Source of the DNA: JBKHJZ01 sp046537875
GTDB taxonomy: Bacteria; Actinomycetota; Acidimicrobiia; Acidimicrobiales; VFJN01
Assembly (NCBI GenBank): GCA_046537875.1
Contig: JBKHJZ010000038.1
Location: forward strand, 1 to 22,326
Length of the DNA stretch: 22,326 nucleotides
Reading direction: 5' to 3'
Position numbers and translations under genes: made by a program. The stretch's first letter is position 1, and every line of letters starts with the position of its first letter. The notes below the pieces were generated by a model. The model ran no database searches and had not been told where the DNA came from. It saw nothing but the letters and a program-made list of their open reading frames with translations. This document shows positions 22,035-22,326 of this stretch, in pieces.

Positions 22035-22326
22035 GTGGGAACCGACGATTTGGGTTGCGGGCCCGGGCCGACGGGAGCGTGGGCGGCTCTTGCGCTGGTG
22101 CTGTCGGCCGGGTTGGCTGCCGAGACCTTTCAGCTGACGCGTGCTCCCGGACACCGATGCGGTGGGCGACGTGGAGGTCGACGGGGGCGTCGCCATCGTC
22201 GACCTGAGGGAGGAGTTCGCCGACCTGTCGGGGTCGGATCAGGTGGTCGCCATCGCCCAGGTCGTCTTCATCGCTACGGCTCGTCCTGATGCGGACCAGG
22301 TTTCGTTCACCCTCGACGGTGCGAGC
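22035..22326 (+). pseudogene. GerMN-domain fragment, frameshifted and cut by the window edge
   Basis: From 22141 the sequence reads VLPDTDAVGDVEVDGGVAIVDL, continuing to AIAQVVFIATARPDADQVSFTLDG, the second half of a GerMN domain. The block GPTGAWAALALVLSAG that normally precedes it is found upstream in a different frame (from GTG 22035). The two join at about 22137-22141 if one base is skipped (LT to VLPD). A TGA blocks the downstream frame at 22135-22137. No lipoprotein signal peptide and no first strand of the domain are found upstream, so the 5' part seems lost. Complete relatives are envelope lipoproteins. The 3' end lies outside the window, so an intact C-terminal part cannot be judged. 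Confidence 0.55.

Overview
The window is about 22 kb of very GC-rich DNA (roughly 70% G+C by eye). GTG starts are frequent, genes are tightly packed, and stop and start codons often overlap. The gene families (a DUF6458 membrane protein, a DUF4242 protein, a LuxR/TPR regulator, a very large AAA/TPR regulator, and a GerMN fragment) fit a high-GC actinobacterium. An Acidimicrobiia-type lineage is possible, but nothing here fixes the taxon. I found no rRNA, tRNA, CRISPR array, insertion sequence or origin. No gene-free stretch exceeds 300 bases.

Left part (1-3.2 kb): a sodium-dependent NSS-type transporter, an Ala-rich one-helix protein and a 70-aa DUF6458 protein run on the + strand. They converge on an M50-like membrane metallopeptidase on the - strand.

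Centre (3.2-11.7 kb): this is the most interesting region. A minus-strand operon encodes a haem-oxygenase-like diiron oxygenase (CADD/TenA/PqqC fold, all six metal ligands present), a [2Fe-2S] ferredoxin whose third cluster cysteine is Asp, and a small Rieske ferredoxin. Divergent from it is a gamma-glutamyltransferase-like Ntn hydrolase. Then come an MFS transporter (-) and, divergent from that, a + strand operon: ornithine-cyclodeaminase/mu-crystallin-like enzyme, GlcG/HbpS (DUF336) protein, aldehyde dehydrogenase and an atypical SDR. Both divergent promoter regions carry the same short element (ACAGTATRCARAA). I infer one regulon for uptake, oxygenation, amide hydrolysis, imine or amine handling and semialdehyde oxidation of an unidentified nitrogen-containing compound. 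No dedicated regulator and no ferredoxin reductase lie in the window.

11.7-14.1 kb: a FAD-dependent monooxygenase, preceded by and overlapping (GTGA) a 64-aa ORF, is divergent from an HxlR-family regulator.

14.1-22 kb: this is a minus-strand series that looks partly decayed. It holds a 1,072-aa AAA/TPR regulator, a methyltransferase lacking SAM motif I, a PQ-loop-like membrane protein whose frame runs into the next gene, a LuxR/TPR regulator, a DUF4242 protein and a frameshifted methyltransferase. The right edge holds a truncated, apparently frameshifted GerMN-domain fragment on the + strand. Several lesions in one segment suggest either gene decay or base errors in the assembly; reads would tell these apart.
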